Shown: positions 6,361 through 14,597 of the stretch, piece after piece
Layout: every line of letters begins with the position of its first letter
Numbering within the stretch: position 1 is the first letter of the stretch
Origin: an uncultured Ruminococcus sp.
GTDB lineage: Bacteria; Bacillota; Clostridia; Oscillospirales; Acutalibacteraceae
Assembly: GCA_900543095.1 (NCBI GenBank)
Contig: UQQD01000003.1
Coordinates: forward strand, 1 to 64,000
Reading direction: 5' to 3'
DNA length: 64,000 nt
The notes under the pieces: model-generated
The model's input: only the letters and a program-made list of their open reading frames with translations
Database searches by the model: none
Told to the model about the DNA's origin: nothing
Program-made: the position numbers and the translations under genes

Positions 6361-8975
6361 CATTTCGATACCCCGAAACGGGTGTTGACGTTCTTAAAAA
6401 CATAAGCTTTTTTGTTGACAAGGGCGAGTTTGTTACTCTTTGCGGTCCGTCGGGCTGCGGAAAAAGCACGCTTTTGAGAAACCTTAAGCCGTTGCTTGCT
6501 CCGACGGGAATAAAATCTGGCGAAATACTTTTTGACGGCAGAGAGGTTTCAGGTCTTTCTCAGCGTGAACAGAGTGAAAAAATCGGCTATGTTATGCAGT
6601 CGCCCGATAATCAGCTTGTTACCGACAAGGTTTGGCATGAGCTTGCGTTCGGGCTTGAAAGCCTTGGACTTGACAACAAAACAATACGCAGGCGTGTTGC
6701 CGAAGCCGCAAGCTTTTTCGGTATTCAAAACCTGTTTGACAGAAGTGTTGACGAGCTTTCGGGCGGTCAAAAACAGCTTTTGAATCTTGCTTCGGTTATG
6801 GCAATGCAGCCTGAGGTGCTGATACTTGACGAGCCGACAAGTCAGCTTGACCCGATTGCGGCGTCCGATTTCCTTGCAGTTATCTCGAAAATCAACCGTG
6901 AGCTGGGGACAACCGTCATTATCACGGAACACAGGCTTGATGAAATTTTGCCTGTCAGCGACCGTGTGCTTGTTATGGAAAACGGAGCGATAATTTCTGA
7001 CGATACGCCCCAAAACACGGGTATAAATCTTAAAAATCAAAACAGCAAAACCTTTTTGTCACTGCCCTCGCCGATGCGGATATGGGACGGCTGTGACGGC
7101 AAAGGCTCTTGCCCGGTTACGGTAACTCAGGGGCGGAATTGGCTCGAAAATTTTGCAAAAACTCATACGCTTCGGGATTTGCCTGAAGAAAATGTCCCCA
7201 AAAACAGCGGTAAGACAAGCGTTGAATTAAAGGAAGTTTGGTTCAGATACGAAAAAAACGCCCCCGATGTTCTCAGAGGCTTGTCGATGAAGGTATGCGG
7301 CGGTGAATTTGTTGCCGTGCTGGGCGGAAACGGTGTCGGAAAATCAACTTTGCTTTCAATACTGAGCGGAATAAACACGCCCTACAGCGGAAGCGTGAAG
7401 GTTGCGGAAAACGGCTCAGACACAGATATAATCGCAGGCTGTCTGCCGCAGGACCCTCAAACCTTGTTCGTTAAAAAAACCGTGGCAGAAGATTTGCTCG
7501 AAGTGTTTGACGGGAAGAGGCTTGACAAAAAACTAAAGGAAAAACGCCTTGCAAAGGTAATTGAGCTTTGCAGGCTCAAGGAGCTTTTAAACCGTCACCC
7601 GTATGATTTGTCAGGCGGTGAACAGCAGCGGGCCGCACTTGCAAAGCTGTTGCTTTTAAGACCTAAAATTTTGCTTCTTGACGAGCCGACAAAGGGACTT
7701 GACGCAGAATTCAAGGCGGTTTTTGCCGAAATCATTTCAATACTCTGCAAATCGGGCGTAACGGTTATTATGGTCAGCCACGACGTTGAATTTTGTGCAA
7801 GGTACGCTCACAGGTGTATGCTTATGTTCGGCGGAGAGATAGTTTCGGACGGAACGCCGAGGGAGTTTTTTTCATCAAACAGCTTTTATGTTACCTCAGC
7901 CAACCGAATGTCAAGGGGAATCATAAACAACGCCGTCACGGCGGAGGACGTGATTTTTTGCTGTACGGGCAAGAGCGGCGATGACAAAGCGGATATTGAT
8001 TTTGACTTATACGACAGCTCCTACACGGTGGAAATTAATCGCAGCATGCAAAAGAAGTCCGATAAACTGCCGCTTTGGAAAAAGATTCTCGGAATTTTTT
8101 CGGCGGCGGCATTTGTGTTTGGACTTGTGATAAATCTTGATTATATCAACATTATAAACTCAAAAACGCTTCCCGTATGGGCAGATTTTTTGGTGATTGC
8201 AATACCTGTTGCACTGCTTATGATTTCGTTTGGCACAAAATCAAAGCGCCCAATCGACCAAAAGCCGAAAAAGACCAAAGTGCCGAAGCGCACTGTTGCT
8301 GCGGCGGCGATGATACTGCTTGCCGTGCCTTTGACGATATTTGTGGGCGTTGTTTATCTGAGCGACCAAAAGTATATGTTTATATCACTGCTTGTTATGT
8401 TTGAATGTATGCTGCCGTTTTTCCTTGTGTTTGAGGGGCGAAAGCCGCAGGCAAGAGAACTTGTGATAATCGCCGTATTGTGTGCGATTGCGATAATCGG
8501 CAGAATGGCGTTTTCGATGCTTCCGCAGTTCAAGCCTGTTTTGGCTCTCGTGATAATTTCGGGCGTTGCCTTTGGCGGTGAGTCGGGATTTTTGGTGGGC
8601 GCAATTACGATGTTTGTGACAAGCTTCTTTTTTCAATTCGGACCTTGGACTCCCTGGCAGATGTTTTGTGCGGGAATAATAGGCTTTTTGGCAGGTGTGT
8701 TGTTCCGAAAGGGACTTTTAGGTCGCAGCAGAGGCGCTTTGTGTGTGTTTGGATTTATTTCTGCAATAGTTATCTACGGCGGAATAATCAACTTCGGATC
8801 TGCGGTTATGGCACACGCCGAAATGAATCTTGAAACCATATTTTCTTTTTATGTAACGGGCTTTCCGTTTGATATAATTCACGGGGTTTCAACCGTTGTG
8901 TTTTTGTATTTTTGTGCCGAGCCTATGCTTGAAAAGCTCGACAGGATAAAGGTCAAATACGGACTTATTTCATAG
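6333..8975 (+). CDS. Fused ECF ATPase - ATPase - S-component-like membrane protein
   Basis: An 880-residue three-part fusion. ATPase 1 (about residues 1-235) has GPSGCGKST (about 38), LSGGQKQ and LILDEPTSQLD. ATPase 2 (about 290-520) has GGNGVGKST (about 331), LSGGEQQR (about 425) and LLLDEPTKGLD. From about residue 577 on there are roughly ten hydrophobic helices; the last six (from about 705, ARELVII...) include GESGFLVGA and FQFGPWTPWQMF and look like an ECF S component. I take ATG 6333, not an in-frame start at 6318, because GGAGGG ends six bases upstream. It overlaps ecfT by 28 bases. Known ECF systems use separate A, A' and S proteins. B12 specificity is inferred from the riboswitch and the DUF4430 neighbour. 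Confidence 0.85.
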   Translation: METFAVKNLTFRYPETGVDVLKNISFFVDKGEFVTLCGPSGCGKSTLLRNLKPLLAPTGIKSGEILFDGREVSGLSQREQSEKIGYVMQSPDNQLVTDKVWHELAFGLESLGLDNKTIRRRVAEAASFFGIQNLFDRSVDELSGGQKQLLNLASVMAMQPEVLILDEPTSQLDPIAASDFLAVISKINRELGTTVIITEHRLDEILPVSDRVLVMENGAIISDDTPQNTGINLKNQNSKTFLSLPSPMRIWDGCDGKGSCPVTVTQGRNWLENFAKTHTLRDLPEENVPKNSGKTSVELKEVWFRYEKNAPDVLRGLSMKVCGGEFVAVLGGNGVGKSTLLSILSGINTPYSGSVKVAENGSDTDIIAGCLPQDPQTLFVKKTVAEDLLEVFDGKRLDKKLKEKRLAKVIELCRLKELLNRHPYDLSGGEQQRAALAKLLLLRPKILLLDEPTKGLDAEFKAVFAEIISILCKSGVTVIMVSHDVEFCARYAHRCMLMFGGEIVSDGTPREFFSSNSFYVTSANRMSRGIINNAVTAEDVIFCCTGKSGDDKADIDFDLYDSSYTVEINRSMQKKSDKLPLWKKILGIFSAAAFVFGLVINLDYINIINSKTLPVWADFLVIAIPVALLMISFGTKSKRPIDQKPKKTKVPKRTVAAAAMILLAVPLTIFVGVVYLSDQKYMFISLLVMFECMLPFFLVFEGRKPQARELVIIAVLCAIAIIGRMAFSMLPQFKPVLALVIISGVAFGGESGFLVGAITMFVTSFFFQFGPWTPWQMFCAGIIGFLAGVLFRKGLLGRSRGALCVFGFISAIVIYGGIINFGSAVMAHAEMNLETIFSFYVTGFPFDIIHGVSTVVFLYFCAEPMLEKLDRIKVKYGLIS

Positions 8976-9011
8976 ACTCAGCCCTTGCGGCTGTTGAACA
9001 GACGAAGAAAA

Positions 9012-9845
9012 CTAAAAAATTTCGGGGTGCATACGGCTGTAGTGGAATATGTATTGCTGGGCAATACCGGCATACTCCCCAAAATCCGCCCCCGTCATAT
9101 CGGGAAACAGCTTTTCCATTGCGCGCTTCATCCAAACGTCAATCGGAAACGCTTCAATTCTGTGCATACCGAACAGCAACGTGCAGTCGGCTACCTTTGT
9201 TCCTACGCCCGTGATCTTCATAAGCTCACGGCGTGCAGAGTCGTAGTCGGCTTTTTTGCACATTTCAAGATCCACTTCTCCCGAAGCCACCTTTTGTGCG
9301 GCGTCAACAAGGTATCTGTTCCTGAAGCCTGCCCTTAAAACACTCAAATCATCGCAAACAAGCCTTGACATCGTTTCTGCTGTGGGAAATGAAAATTCTC
9401 CGTCTCCGATTGGCTCGCCGAAGTTCTCGCAAAGCCGAGCAACAATACCTTTTATGCGTTTTATGTTGTTGTTTTGAGAGATGATAAACGTGCATAGCGT
9501 TTCATAAGGCTCCTGTCTTAAAATCCTTATTCCCGGGGCATACTGCGCCGCTTCTTTCAGGACAGGGTGTATTTTTGCTATCTCGGAGCGTATTTTCCCG
9601 TAATCAAGCGACAGGTCAAAATAGTTGTACCAGATGTTTTCAAAATTCTCTTTGCTTGCGTTTTCTATATATAAGTCCGTGCCGTCAAGGCTTACGGTCA
9701 CGCATTTTCCGTATGCAACGCCCTTAAACGAGCCGTCGCTCTGCTTTTTCCAGCGGAAGCTTTGACCGCAGTCAAGGGTTTGTTCAAGGTCAAGATCTTT
9801 TACTTCGGTTATTTTGATTTTTCCGTTTTGTTCAATGCAATCCAA
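9012..9845 (-). CDS. ogg: 8-oxoguanine DNA glycosylase (OGG1-type)
   Basis: A 277-residue base-excision repair enzyme. The N-terminal region has DCGQSFRW, a hallmark of OGG1-type proteins. The helix-hairpin-helix and catalytic segment ITGVGTKVADCTLLFGMHR followed by AFPIDVW carries the catalytic Lys (GTKVAD) and the conserved Asp (PIDVW). It should remove 8-oxoguanine paired with C and nick the strand by beta-elimination. The gene converges with the ECF operon, whose last stop is 37 bases away. It stands alone on the minus strand; the next gene is divergent and separated by a repeat fragment. Confidence 0.9.
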   Translation of the reverse strand: MDCIEQNGKIKITEVKDLDLEQTLDCGQSFRWKKQSDGSFKGVAYGKCVTVSLDGTDLYIENASKENFENIWYNYFDLSLDYGKIRSEIAKIHPVLKEAAQYAPGIRILRQEPYETLCTFIISQNNNIKRIKGIVARLCENFGEPIGDGEFSFPTAETMSRLVCDDLSVLRAGFRNRYLVDAAQKVASGEVDLEMCKKADYDSARRELMKITGVGTKVADCTLLFGMHRIEAFPIDVWMKRAMEKLFPDMTGADFGEYAGIAQQYIFHYSRMHPEIF

Positions 9846-9863
9846 GAGTCACAATTCCTTTCC

Positions 9864-9911
9864 GAAGCTGCACCCGCCGTCTAAGCGGCGGGAATATCTG
9901 CACTTAATTTA
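9864..9911 (-). repeat. Partial copy of dispersed intergenic repeat family A (hairpin end)
   Basis: CCCGCCG (9873-9879) pairs with CGGCGGG (9886-9892), then ATATCTGCACTTAA follows. Read on the minus strand this is the TTAAGTGCAGATAT...CCCGCC start of the repeat family seen also at 19905 and 59632. Confidence 0.6.
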
Positions 9912-9978
9912 CATCATAAAGTTATTGTACCATAAATGCGGATTTTATGATACAATAAAATTACGGAGCGTGAAAATT

Positions 9979-10662
9979 ATGAAAGAAACGATATGTACAA
10001 TACCGATAAACGATATATTTATGCCGAAAGACGGCTGTCCGATTTGCCGAATGGAAAAAATGCTTGAGGAACAGTACGTCAGGTTTATTACGGGCGACGC
10101 AATGATGGAGCCGAGCATACGAATAGAAACCAACAAAAAAGGCTTTTGCCGACATCATTTTGAACAAATGCAGACAGTCGGACAAAAGCTGCCGAATGCT
10201 CTTATTCTTGAAAGCCATTTGCAGGAGATTATTGATCTGCATATGCCCAAAAAGCTAAAGGGCAAACCCGATAAAAAACAGCTTGAAAGCATAAAAAAAG
10301 AGCTTTCCTCCTGTTATGTATGCGATAGGATAGAAAGTGATATGCACCACTTTATGGCAACAATATTTGTTGAGTGGGCAAAGGGCGAAGAATTCAGAAA
10401 GCTGTACAACGAACAGCCGTTTATTTGCCTTAAACACTATCATTTTATAATGGACGCCGCAATGCAAAAGGGCGGAATACCGTCAAAATATCTTTCGGAT
10501 TTTTATGCCGAAACCGCGGCTCTGACAAAAAACTATCTTTTGTCGCTCAAAGAGGACATTTCGTATTTTTGCTCAATGTTTGATTATCGGAACAAAGGAA
10601 AAGAGTGGGGAACTTCCATTGACGCAATCGAGCGCAGCACCGATTTTTTGACGGGCAAATGA
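9979..10662 (+). CDS. DUF6062 family cysteine-rich protein
   Basis: A 227-residue cytoplasmic protein with two similar Cys/His modules: CPICRMEK...FCRHHFEQM (about residues 18-63) and CYVCDRIE...CLKHYHFIM (about 113-158). Each looks like a metal-binding CxxC plus CxxH unit, consistent with the Clostridial family DUF6062. The start is ATG 9979, nine bases after ACGGAG; the open frame runs upstream to 9814 through the repeat fragment but has no binding site there. It seems monocistronic. Function is unknown; structural metal, probably zinc, is inferred. Confidence 0.72.
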   Translation: MKETICTIPINDIFMPKDGCPICRMEKMLEEQYVRFITGDAMMEPSIRIETNKKGFCRHHFEQMQTVGQKLPNALILESHLQEIIDLHMPKKLKGKPDKKQLESIKKELSSCYVCDRIESDMHHFMATIFVEWAKGEEFRKLYNEQPFICLKHYHFIMDAAMQKGGIPSKYLSDFYAETAALTKNYLLSLKEDISYFCSMFDYRNKGKEWGTSIDAIERSTDFLTGK

Positions 10663-10696
10663 CGGTTGATTAAAAATTTTTCTTAAAATTTTCTAA

Positions 10697-10746
10697 TAAT
10701 TGCATAAAACTATGCAATTATCTCCGTTTATTCTCTGTAAGCGGAG
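10697..10746 (+). promoter_or_regulatory. Two hairpins before the tail-like gene, the second covering its ribosome binding site
   Basis: TAATTGCATA (10697-10706) and TATGCAATTA (10711-10720) form a perfect 10-bp stem with a 4-base loop. CTCCG at 10722-10726 then pairs with CGGAG at 10742-10746, which is the Shine-Dalgarno core of the gene starting at 10755. This could hold translation low. Confidence 0.5.
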
Positions 10747-10754
10747 GTGAAAAA

Positions 10755-12485
10755 ATGATTATTTACAACAGAACTAAGCCTGTTGACTGTATGAACGGCG
10801 ATTGCGTAGGCACTGTCGGTGATAATCTTGCCTATACTCAGGAGTTTTATATCAAAGGTATCAGCGACGAAACAATTTCATATACACTGCACATCAGATT
10901 TTGCGACGGCAGTGTAAATTCCGTAACGCCGTCAACTGTCTACACCGACGGCAAGGGAACTTTAATACGTTGGGTAATTACCAAAAACGATATTTTTGTT
11001 CACGGAAGCTTTGAATTGCAGATTGAGGGCAGAAACAGCCTTGGACTTGTATATCAGACCGAGATCGTCAGACTTTATGCAAACGAAAGTCTGCCTGTTG
11101 AGGACAAGGAATATGAAAATCCAAATTCCGAAACCTTAAAGCTCAGGCAGGAGGCGTATGAAGCTCTCGGCAAATTGCAGGCTCAGCAAACAAAGCTTGA
11201 CGAAAACATTGCAAAAATCAACGCTGCTTCGCTTGACGCAAAAGCAGATAAAGCGACGACCTACACCAAAACCGAGGTTGACGCAAAATTTGATATTAAA
11301 GCCGACAAAAGCAGCGTCTACACAAAATCGGAAAGCGACACAATGCTTGCCCAAAAGGAAAGCCTGTCGAATAAAATCACCGAGATGACAGACAGTGACG
11401 GCGACGGGGACTACCCGACGAGCAATGCGGTAAAGAATTATCTTGAGGGCAACTACTACAATGTTGATGAAGCCGAAAATATATTTCAGGCGAAGCTATA
11501 TGCAGGCGAGAACATTACAATCGGCTCTGTTCAGGGCAAGGCTGTTATATCCGCCGACCTGAGCGGAAAAGCGGACAAAGATGAGGTTTATAAAAAAACC
11601 GATATTGATACAAAGCTCAATGAAAAAGCCGACAAGTCAACGACCTACACCAAAACAGAGGCAGACGCAAAGCTTGACGATAAGGAGAACATCTCAAACA
11701 AAACTGCCTCAATCAGCAAAAGCTGTACTGACGAGCAATATCCGACAGCAAAAGCAGTGTATCAAAAGCTTAGCAAAGTGTACACTAAAGCCGAGGTCAA
11801 CGGGCTTTACGGTCTGGAATTAGCCGTAGGATATAATTCAAATGATGTACCGGTCAAAATTGCCGGTAACAGTACAATATCTGCCGGAAATTTTGCCAGC
11901 GATGAAATTGTGAAAATTTATGTAGGATTTACACACGGCATAATACAGAATGGGGCTTTAAGCGGTTGCCCGAATCTTACGGATATATATTTTTACAATG
12001 TCGAAACCGCTTATTCAATCGCAAACAACGCTGTTCCCGATGGGGTAACCGTTCATTTTGCCGAGGCGTTTAACAACATTGAATGTGTTACAAAGGCGGT
12101 TTGTAATTTCAAGACTGCCAAATACGACTCGTCAAATATCGAGGAGGGCAACGCAACGCTTACCGCTTATACGGGACATGGTGATAAAATCAAATCCGCA
12201 AGCTGCATTTATCAGCGCATCGGCGGATTTGTAATCGTTAATGCGGCTGTGGTGTTTAATGCTGTTACATTAAAAGCAAATTCAGGTATCCACCTGATAA
12301 ACTTGCCTTACCAAAATGCAGGGGCCACGCCTGCGTATTTTACGGGTATCAGCAGTAAAAATGCGGTATTTAAGGGCGGTGTGCCAAAATCGTCAACGTG
12401 GCTTTCTATGATGTATGCAACGCCGAAAGATTACACATTTACCGACGGCGAACAACTCAACTTTACTTTGACCTATAAAATTTAA
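10755..12485 (+). CDS. Phage tail fibre / baseplate-type protein (BppU-like N-terminus), orphan
   Basis: A 576-residue protein starting at ATG 10755 after GCGGAGGTG. Residues 1-120 resemble the BppU-type N-terminal domain that docks receptor-binding proteins on phage baseplates. Residues about 130-160 are coiled-coil-like (LRQEAYEALGKLQ...). Two homologous internal repeats follow (about 165-240 and 275-345), each with YTKTExDAK, KADKS..YTK, SNK and YPTxxAV units typical of tail fibres. The C-terminal 220 residues look like a distinct beta-rich receptor-binding or structural tip. No terminase, capsid, tail tube or lysis gene is nearby. Possible readings are a relic, a tailocin-like part or a domesticated surface protein. 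Confidence 0.68.
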   Translation: MIIYNRTKPVDCMNGDCVGTVGDNLAYTQEFYIKGISDETISYTLHIRFCDGSVNSVTPSTVYTDGKGTLIRWVITKNDIFVHGSFELQIEGRNSLGLVYQTEIVRLYANESLPVEDKEYENPNSETLKLRQEAYEALGKLQAQQTKLDENIAKINAASLDAKADKATTYTKTEVDAKFDIKADKSSVYTKSESDTMLAQKESLSNKITEMTDSDGDGDYPTSNAVKNYLEGNYYNVDEAENIFQAKLYAGENITIGSVQGKAVISADLSGKADKDEVYKKTDIDTKLNEKADKSTTYTKTEADAKLDDKENISNKTASISKSCTDEQYPTAKAVYQKLSKVYTKAEVNGLYGLELAVGYNSNDVPVKIAGNSTISAGNFASDEIVKIYVGFTHGIIQNGALSGCPNLTDIYFYNVETAYSIANNAVPDGVTVHFAEAFNNIECVTKAVCNFKTAKYDSSNIEEGNATLTAYTGHGDKIKSASCIYQRIGGFVIVNAAVVFNAVTLKANSGIHLINLPYQNAGATPAYFTGISSKNAVFKGGVPKSSTWLSMMYATPKDYTFTDGEQLNFTLTYKI

Positions 12486-12498
12486 GGGGGTAATTAAA

Positions 12499-12738
12499 AT
12501 GGAACTCACAACAAAAATCACACTCGATATGCTCACGCCCGACAGCGTAAGTGTATTAAAACAGCAATTTTTAAACTTAGGCGGTGTTAAAATGCAGGTC
12601 GGCGGCAATGTCAGAAACGCATATATGAACAGCGCAAGCGGCAGAGCGGCTGTACAGAGTATCTTATCGGAGGAATACCAAAACGCAGTTTTCGCTGTGT
12701 GGGGAAGCTCTCCGACGGTTGAAGAAACAGCCGCATAG
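12499..12738 (+). CDS. Small protein paired with the tail-like gene
   Basis: A 79-residue protein beginning 13 bases after the tail-like gene, with AAGGGGG before the ATG. It has an N-terminal TTKITLDMLTPDSV segment and a hydrophobic middle without a clear membrane helix; the end is acidic (VEETAA). I do not recognise the family. Position right after a tail-fibre gene would suit a tail-associated chaperone or a small structural protein, but that is inference. The stop is followed six bases later by a nested palindromic element. Confidence 0.55.
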   Translation: MELTTKITLDMLTPDSVSVLKQQFLNLGGVKMQVGGNVRNAYMNSASGRAAVQSILSEEYQNAVFAVWGSSPTVEETAA

Positions 12739-12743
12739 AATAC

Positions 12744-12884
12744 GGGCTGTCGCATTTAGCGAAAAGCAGAATTTTTACCCGATAAAAAGTAAAGGCTATA
12801 ATTCACATCATACCCGTTGGGATTGCTGATTGTGAATTATAGCCTTTTATTTTTGGTTTTGCTCTGCGCTAAATGCGACAGCCC
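12744..12884. repeat. Nested palindromic element (family B, copy 1)
   Basis: Outer perfect 18-bp arms (12744-12761, GGGCTGTCGCATTTAGCG; complement at 12867-12884) enclose inner perfect 17-bp arms (12791-12807 starting AAAGGCTATAA; complement at 12831-12847) around a 23-base loop. The inner right arm is followed by TTTTATTTTT, so the element may act as a terminator. Related copies lie at 16294 and 52527. The size and double palindrome resemble a small MITE-like element, with no transposase nearby. Confidence 0.85.
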
Positions 12885-12888
12885 CGGT

Positions 12889-13083
12889 TTAATACTGATC
12901 TCCTGTATCATAGGGGTTTGTTTCGTAGGGGTAAATATCCTCGTAGGCGTCCTGTTCAAAGTCATCAATGATTGCAGACGGAACCATTCCCGTGCAGTCG
13001 TTTGACATTACGGTGCAAAGCTCAATATCAGGCTCGACAATGCTGTTTTTTGATACACGTCTGTAGGTCTTTTTCTTTTTCAT
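12889..13083 (-). CDS. Small acidic-tailed protein of unknown function
   Basis: A 64-residue protein with a strong start: AGAGGTGAC lies before ATG 13083 on the minus strand. It opens with a lysine/arginine patch (MKKKKTYRR) and ends in an acidic, tyrosine-rich tail (EDIYPYETNPYDTGDQY), with two cysteines in the middle. No family is recognised, no membrane helix is seen. It lies 47 bases after a HAD hydrolase on the same strand, with a CTGTAC/GTACAG palindrome (13096-13114) between them. The stop codon is five bases from the palindromic element. Confidence 0.6.
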   Translation of the reverse strand: MKKKKTYRRVSKNSIVEPDIELCTVMSNDCTGMVPSAIIDDFEQDAYEDIYPYETNPYDTGDQY

Positions 13084-13130
13084 AAAATGTCACCTCTGTA
13101 CTTATTATGTACAGCAAAAAGGTGACTATA

Positions 13131-13862
13131 CTATTTTATGATAAGGTTTTTGATTTTATAAACGTCGCCGTCCATTACCTTGTATGTACTGCGTATTTCT
13201 TCGCCGTTTAGGTCGGGCGATATGCTCTGGTTGATATAAAGACTGTCTATTCCGAAATCGGCGGCTCCGCCTATATCGGCGATATGGTCGTTGCCGATCA
13301 TTATCGACTCTTCCTTTTTTAAGCCGTAGCGGTCAAAAAGAATTTGAAAATAATGTACGTCTGGTTTCAGACACTCCTCATCCGAGCTGAGACAAATTCC
13401 GTCAAAATATTTTGTAAGATCGAACATATTAAGCTCGTTTTCGGTAAATACACGCTGGGCGTTTGACAACAGATAAATCTTTTTGCCCTTTGCTTTTAGT
13501 GTGTCGAGCAGGTCGATGATTCCGTCGTACAGCTTGATATATTTTGTGGAAAAGCAGCGGAACATTTCGGCAACGAACAATATCTGAGCTTTTGTTGCCA
13601 TTACACCCTTTTGCTTAAAAAGCTGTCTGAATACCTTTTCAAGCTGAATGTCAACGCCGACATATTCTTTGTGCCTTTTGTGAGAAAGATTAAGCTCTTT
13701 TTCCACAAGACGCAGATATTCGCTGTGGATTTCCTTGTAGGTATAGTTTGCGCCCTTGTAGCCATAGTATATTGCCATTTTCTTCCAAAGGCTGTTGTCC
13801 CATTCGTCGGTATTGAGGTCGATTAGTGTCCCGTACAGGTCGAAAACGTAATTTTTATACAT
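13131..13862 (-). CDS. HAD family hydrolase
   Basis: A 243-residue haloacid-dehalogenase-type phosphatase. Motif I DLYGTLID is at residues 8-15 with the nucleophile Asp, motif II is LLSNAQ (about 134), the lysine motif is ECLKPD (about 160), and motif IV is MIGNDHIADIGGA (about 188-200). The cap is the helical C1 type found in YjjG/phosphoglycolate-type enzymes. The substrate is a small phosphorylated metabolite that cannot be fixed from sequence. The gene is divergent from nth with an 88-base gap, and may cotranscribe with the 64-residue gene downstream. Confidence 0.85.
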   Translation of the reverse strand: MYKNYVFDLYGTLIDLNTDEWDNSLWKKMAIYYGYKGANYTYKEIHSEYLRLVEKELNLSHKRHKEYVGVDIQLEKVFRQLFKQKGVMATKAQILFVAEMFRCFSTKYIKLYDGIIDLLDTLKAKGKKIYLLSNAQRVFTENELNMFDLTKYFDGICLSSDEECLKPDVHYFQILFDRYGLKKEESIMIGNDHIADIGGAADFGIDSLYINQSISPDLNGEEIRSTYKVMDGDVYKIKNLIIK

Positions 13863-13950
13863 AAGAATCCCCTTTTGAATTTGTTAAGATTATTTTAGCA
13901 AATTATGTTGTGGATTGCAATAGCAAAAAAAATATGATAAACTGAAAGCG

Positions 13951-14586
13951 GTGATAAAATTGACAAAAAAGCAGATAGCGCAAAACGCCGTCACGGCGCT
14001 CAAAAAAGAATATCCCGACGCAATATGCTCGCTTAGGTACAGCGATCCTCTTCAGCTCCTTATAGCGACAAGACTGTCGGCGCAATGCACCGATGCACGG
14101 GTGAATATGGTAACGCCTGAGCTTTTTAAGAGGTTTAAGACCGTTGACGATTTTGCGGAGTCAACGCCCGAAGAGGTTGCCGAATACATAAAAAGCTGTG
14201 GGCTTTACAAAACAAAATCAAAAGACATAGTTGCTCTTGCAAAAATGCTCCGAGATGATTTTTCGGGAGTTGTTCCCGATAATATAGACGACCTGACAAA
14301 ACTGCCGGGTATCGGCAGAAAGACCGCAAATCTTGTGTGCGGCGATATTTTCGGCAAACCGGCCGTTGTGGTGGACACTCACTGCATACGGATAACACAC
14401 AGGCTCGGTCTGCACGATTTAAAGGACCCAAAAAAGATTGAATTTGCGCTCCGGGCATTGTTGCCGCCGAATGAGAGCAATGATTTTTGCCACAGGCTGG
14501 TGCTTCACGGCAGGGCAGTTTGTACGGCACGCAGCCCGAAATGCGAGAAATGCTGTATGAACGGCTTTTGCAGAAAGCATATGTGA
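13951..14586 (+). CDS. nth: Endonuclease III (DNA glycosylase/AP lyase)
   Basis: A 211-residue base-excision repair enzyme that removes oxidised pyrimidines. The helix-hairpin-helix LPGIGRKTANLV (about 115-126) includes the catalytic Lys, VVDTHCIRI carries the catalytic Asp, and the C-terminal cluster CTARSPKCEKCCMNGFC supplies the four cysteines for [4Fe-4S]. The annotated start is GTG 13951; an in-frame TTG at 13960 is possible because GGTGA sits just before it. It reads convergently with the lipoprotein gene at 14644 and ends at a shared hairpin terminator. Confidence 0.94.
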   Translation: MIKLTKKQIAQNAVTALKKEYPDAICSLRYSDPLQLLIATRLSAQCTDARVNMVTPELFKRFKTVDDFAESTPEEVAEYIKSCGLYKTKSKDIVALAKMLRDDFSGVVPDNIDDLTKLPGIGRKTANLVCGDIFGKPAVVVDTHCIRITHRLGLHDLKDPKKIEFALRALLPPNESNDFCHRLVLHGRAVCTARSPKCEKCCMNGFCRKHM

Positions 14587-14597
14587 TTATTAAAGAA

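Noticed and set aside
9814..9978. N-terminal extension of the DUF6062 gene
   Set aside because: The extension runs through a repeat fragment and has no ribosome binding site; ATG 9979 has one.
10755..12738. Complete prophage
   Set aside because: Only two genes are phage-like; flanks are housekeeping genes on both sides.
12817..13005. Plus-strand open frame of 62 residues opposite the small protein
   Set aside because: Hydrophobic shadow that begins inside the palindromic element; the minus-strand gene has the better start site.
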